Assembly (NCBI GenBank): GCA_003512825.1
Contig: DOOI01000037.1
Span: forward strand, 2,035 to 8,023
Length of the DNA stretch: 5,989 nt
Reading direction: 5' to 3'
Source of the DNA: Paracoccaceae bacterium
GTDB lineage: Bacteria > Pseudomonadota > Alphaproteobacteria > Rhodobacterales > Rhodobacteraceae
Part shown: positions 5,872-5,989 of the stretch, one piece after another
Position numbering within the stretch: position 1 is the stretch's first letter
How the letters are laid out: each line of letters starts with the position of its first letter
Translations under genes and position numbers: made by a program
The notes under the pieces: model-generated
The model's input: the letters and a program-made list of their open reading frames with translations, nothing else
Database searches by the model: none
Told to the model about the DNA's origin: nothing

Positions 5872-5989
5872 TTAGTCGGCTTTCGGAGCCTGTGGGCCTG
5901 CGTCACCAGACGCCGGGGGCAGCAGATCGCCCTGTGGCACCAGCGGAGCTTCTGTGGCTGGAGCAGGCGTTCCGATCCTGTCGAGCACT
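5872..5989 (-). CDS. secG: Preprotein translocase subunit SecG, C-terminal tail (runs off the right edge)
   Basis: Only the last 38 codons and a TAA stop are present. The peptide starts VLDRIGTPAP and continues as a Pro/Ala-rich hydrophilic tail ending APKAD. SecG is the small inner-membrane subunit of the SecYEG export channel. In Rhodobacterales its two membrane helices are followed by a poorly conserved Ala/Pro-rich tail with a V-L-D-R-like junction, which fits what is seen. The membrane helices lie outside the window, so the call rests on tail style and on the position directly upstream of pyrG. Another protein with a low-complexity tail cannot be excluded from this fragment alone. Confidence 0.72.
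   Translation of the reverse strand, partial: VLDRIGTPAPATEAPLVPQGDLLPPASGDAGPQAPKAD

Overview
The window looks like ordinary chromosome from an alphaproteobacterium of the Rhodobacterales (Roseobacter-type). Three things suggest this: the protein sequences of HisF, HisA, HisE and PyrG, the secG-pyrG adjacency, and a GC-rich intergenic element of a kind I recall from that group. The assignment is from memory of these families; no database search was run.

Layout. Bases 1-2963 lie on the minus strand and hold, in transcription order, hisA, a small unrecognised membrane protein, a gap of about 280 bp, hisF, hisE and the 5' third of recJ, which leaves the window. HisA and HisF catalyse consecutive steps of histidine biosynthesis, and HisE acts earlier in the same pathway. 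hisF and hisE overlap by 4 nt, hisE and recJ are 3 nt apart, and hisA and the membrane gene are 4 nt apart, so each block looks translationally coupled. A divergent intergenic region (2964-3090) separates hisA from two tandem plus-strand genes (3091-3477 and 3591-3974). These encode paralogous exported DUF2147 proteins and are separated by a clear intrinsic terminator. The second one converges on pyrG (minus, 4060-5703, CTP synthase), and a GC-rich palindromic element lies between the two stops. Upstream of pyrG is a 168-bp leader with two strong inverted repeats and a candidate promoter, then the C-terminal tail of SecG at the right edge.

No mobile element, CRISPR array, tRNA or rRNA was seen. 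The most notable point is in HisA: the phosphate-loop motif usually read as GGGIR reads WWGIR here. A pair of compensating one-base indels, real or from sequencing, would explain it. Other points of interest are the DUF2147 duplication, the dyad-rich pyrG leader and the convergent repeat. I saw no convincing undescribed multi-gene system.
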